Made by a program: the position numbers and the translations under genes. The notes beneath the pieces are model-generated. The model was not told the origin of the DNA. It searched no databases and saw only the letters and a list, made by a program, of their open reading frames with translations. Positions 5,660 to 6,027 of a DNA stretch of 6,027 bases are shown piece by piece. Within the stretch, counting starts at the first letter, position 1. Every line of letters starts with the position of its first letter. This DNA comes from JBKHJZ01 sp046537875 (GTDB lineage: Bacteria > Actinomycetota > Acidimicrobiia > Acidimicrobiales > VFJN01): assembly GCA_046537875.1 (NCBI GenBank), contig JBKHJZ010000190.1, positions 1-6,027 of the forward strand, given 5' to 3'.

Positions 5660-5673
5660 TTGACGCGTGTCAA
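5660..5673. promoter_or_regulatory. TetR-type operator overlapping tetR start and monooxygenase -35
   Basis: TTGACGCGTGTCAA has 5-bp perfect arms (TTGAC/GTCAA) and a 4-nt centre. It covers the presumed transcription start and GTG codon of the tetR gene. On the minus strand it supplies TTGACA (5673-5668), a consensus -35 for the monooxygenase, with a weak GATCGT -10 18 nt downstream. Binding of the neighbouring TetR protein here would repress both directions, the usual arrangement for a divergent TetR regulator. Confidence 0.65.
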
Positions 5674-6027
5674 GGAATAGGCGCCCGAACGTGGCCGGCG
5701 AGGCGACCCGGCGCCGGATCCTCGACACGACGTGGCAGTTGGTCGTCGAGCAGGGCATGTCGGTGTCGATCAACGAGATCGCCGACGCGGCCGGAGTCAC
5801 CCGCCAGACCGTGCACTTCCACTTCGGGTCCCGCGCCAGCCTGCTCGTCGCCATGGCGCAGCACCGCGACGAGGTTGATCGCATCGGTGCCCGGTTCCTG
5901 GAGGCCCGCGCCGCCCCCACCGCGCCCGCCGCGCTCGAGGCGACGGTCCGGACGTGGCTCGCCTACGTCCCCCACATCCTCCCGGTGGCACGCGCCCTGT
6001 ACAACGCGGCCGCCACCGACGAGGACG
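5667..6027 (+). CDS. TetR-family transcriptional regulator, N-terminal part (cut by window edge)
   Basis: About 120 residues are visible before the right edge. The N-terminal DNA-binding domain is clear: a helix ATRRRILDTTWQLVVEQG (13-30), then the helix-turn-helix SINEIADAAGVTRQTVHFHF (34-53), then GSRASLLVAM (54-63), the standard end of the TetR_N domain. The start of the ligand-binding helical domain follows (residues 64-120) and is too variable to predict an inducer. The GTG at 5667 is chosen because an in-frame TGA lies just upstream (5661-5663), a TATGCT box is 7 nt away, and it gives a normal-length basic tail before helix 1. GTG at 5691 is an alternative, with AAGGA upstream but at long spacing. 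It is divergent from the monooxygenase and overlaps its own probable operator, so autorepression and repression of the monooxygenase are likely. Confidence 0.92.
   Translation, partial: MSRNRRPNVAGEATRRRILDTTWQLVVEQGMSVSINEIADAAGVTRQTVHFHFGSRASLLVAMAQHRDEVDRIGARFLEARAAPTAPAALEATVRTWLAYVPHILPVARALYNAAATDED

Noticed and set aside
1..6027. CRISPR arrays, tRNA/rRNA genes, insertion sequences, attachment sites
   Set aside because: No regularly spaced repeats, RNA gene signatures, transposase or integrase frames, or terminal repeats were found by eye; coding density leaves no gap longer than about 110 bp.

Overview
The window is about 6 kb of very GC-rich, densely coding bacterial DNA. High GC, frequent GTG and TTG starts, several apparently leaderless promoters and the particular enzyme families (Amidohydro_2, acyl-CoA dehydrogenase, SDR, PHBH-type flavin monooxygenase, TetR) fit an actinobacterium, possibly Acidimicrobiia or a mycobacterium/Frankia-like lineage. 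The sequence alone does not allow a firmer placement. I see no tRNA, rRNA, CRISPR array, transposase or insertion sequence.

Layout from left to right. Positions 1-1504 are a minus-strand pair: a metal-dependent amidohydrolase-2 enzyme (296-1504) followed by the N-terminal part of an acyl-CoA dehydrogenase (299 to the window edge), joined by a GTGA stop/start overlap. A 59-bp divergent promoter (1505-1563) holds a perfect 16-bp dyad and separates this pair from a second, degenerate amidohydrolase-2 protein on the plus strand (1564-2400). That gene overlaps by 11 bp, tail to tail, a minus-strand gene for a ketol-acid reductoisomerase-like protein (2390-3361). The reductoisomerase-like gene is preceded by and overlaps a 32-codon TTG-start reading frame (3358-3456) that looks like the first strand-turn-strand of an enoyl-CoA hydratase. 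Divergent from it is a short-chain dehydrogenase/reductase (3471-4202, plus). Its stop codon directly abuts that of an FAD-dependent monooxygenase (4203-5603, minus). The monooxygenase is divergent from a TetR-family regulator (5667 to the window edge, plus), and operator-like dyads lie between them.

Taken together, the gene set looks like an accessory catabolic or modification locus for an aromatic, terpenoid or other hydrophobic acyl substrate. The flavoprotein would hydroxylate, the SDR would oxidise or reduce an alcohol/ketone, the amidohydrolase would hydrolyse or decarboxylate, and the acyl-CoA dehydrogenase would act at the CoA stage. The TetR protein probably represses its own gene and the monooxygenase. 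The pathway and substrate are inference.

Most interesting points: two proteins that keep a fold but appear to lack key catalytic residues (the reductoisomerase homologue and the second amidohydrolase); the crotonase-like mini-ORF with a perfect ribosome binding site; four genes with a TANNNT box 6-7 nt before the start codon; and related YTGACACG half-sites in two divergent promoters 4.1 kb apart.
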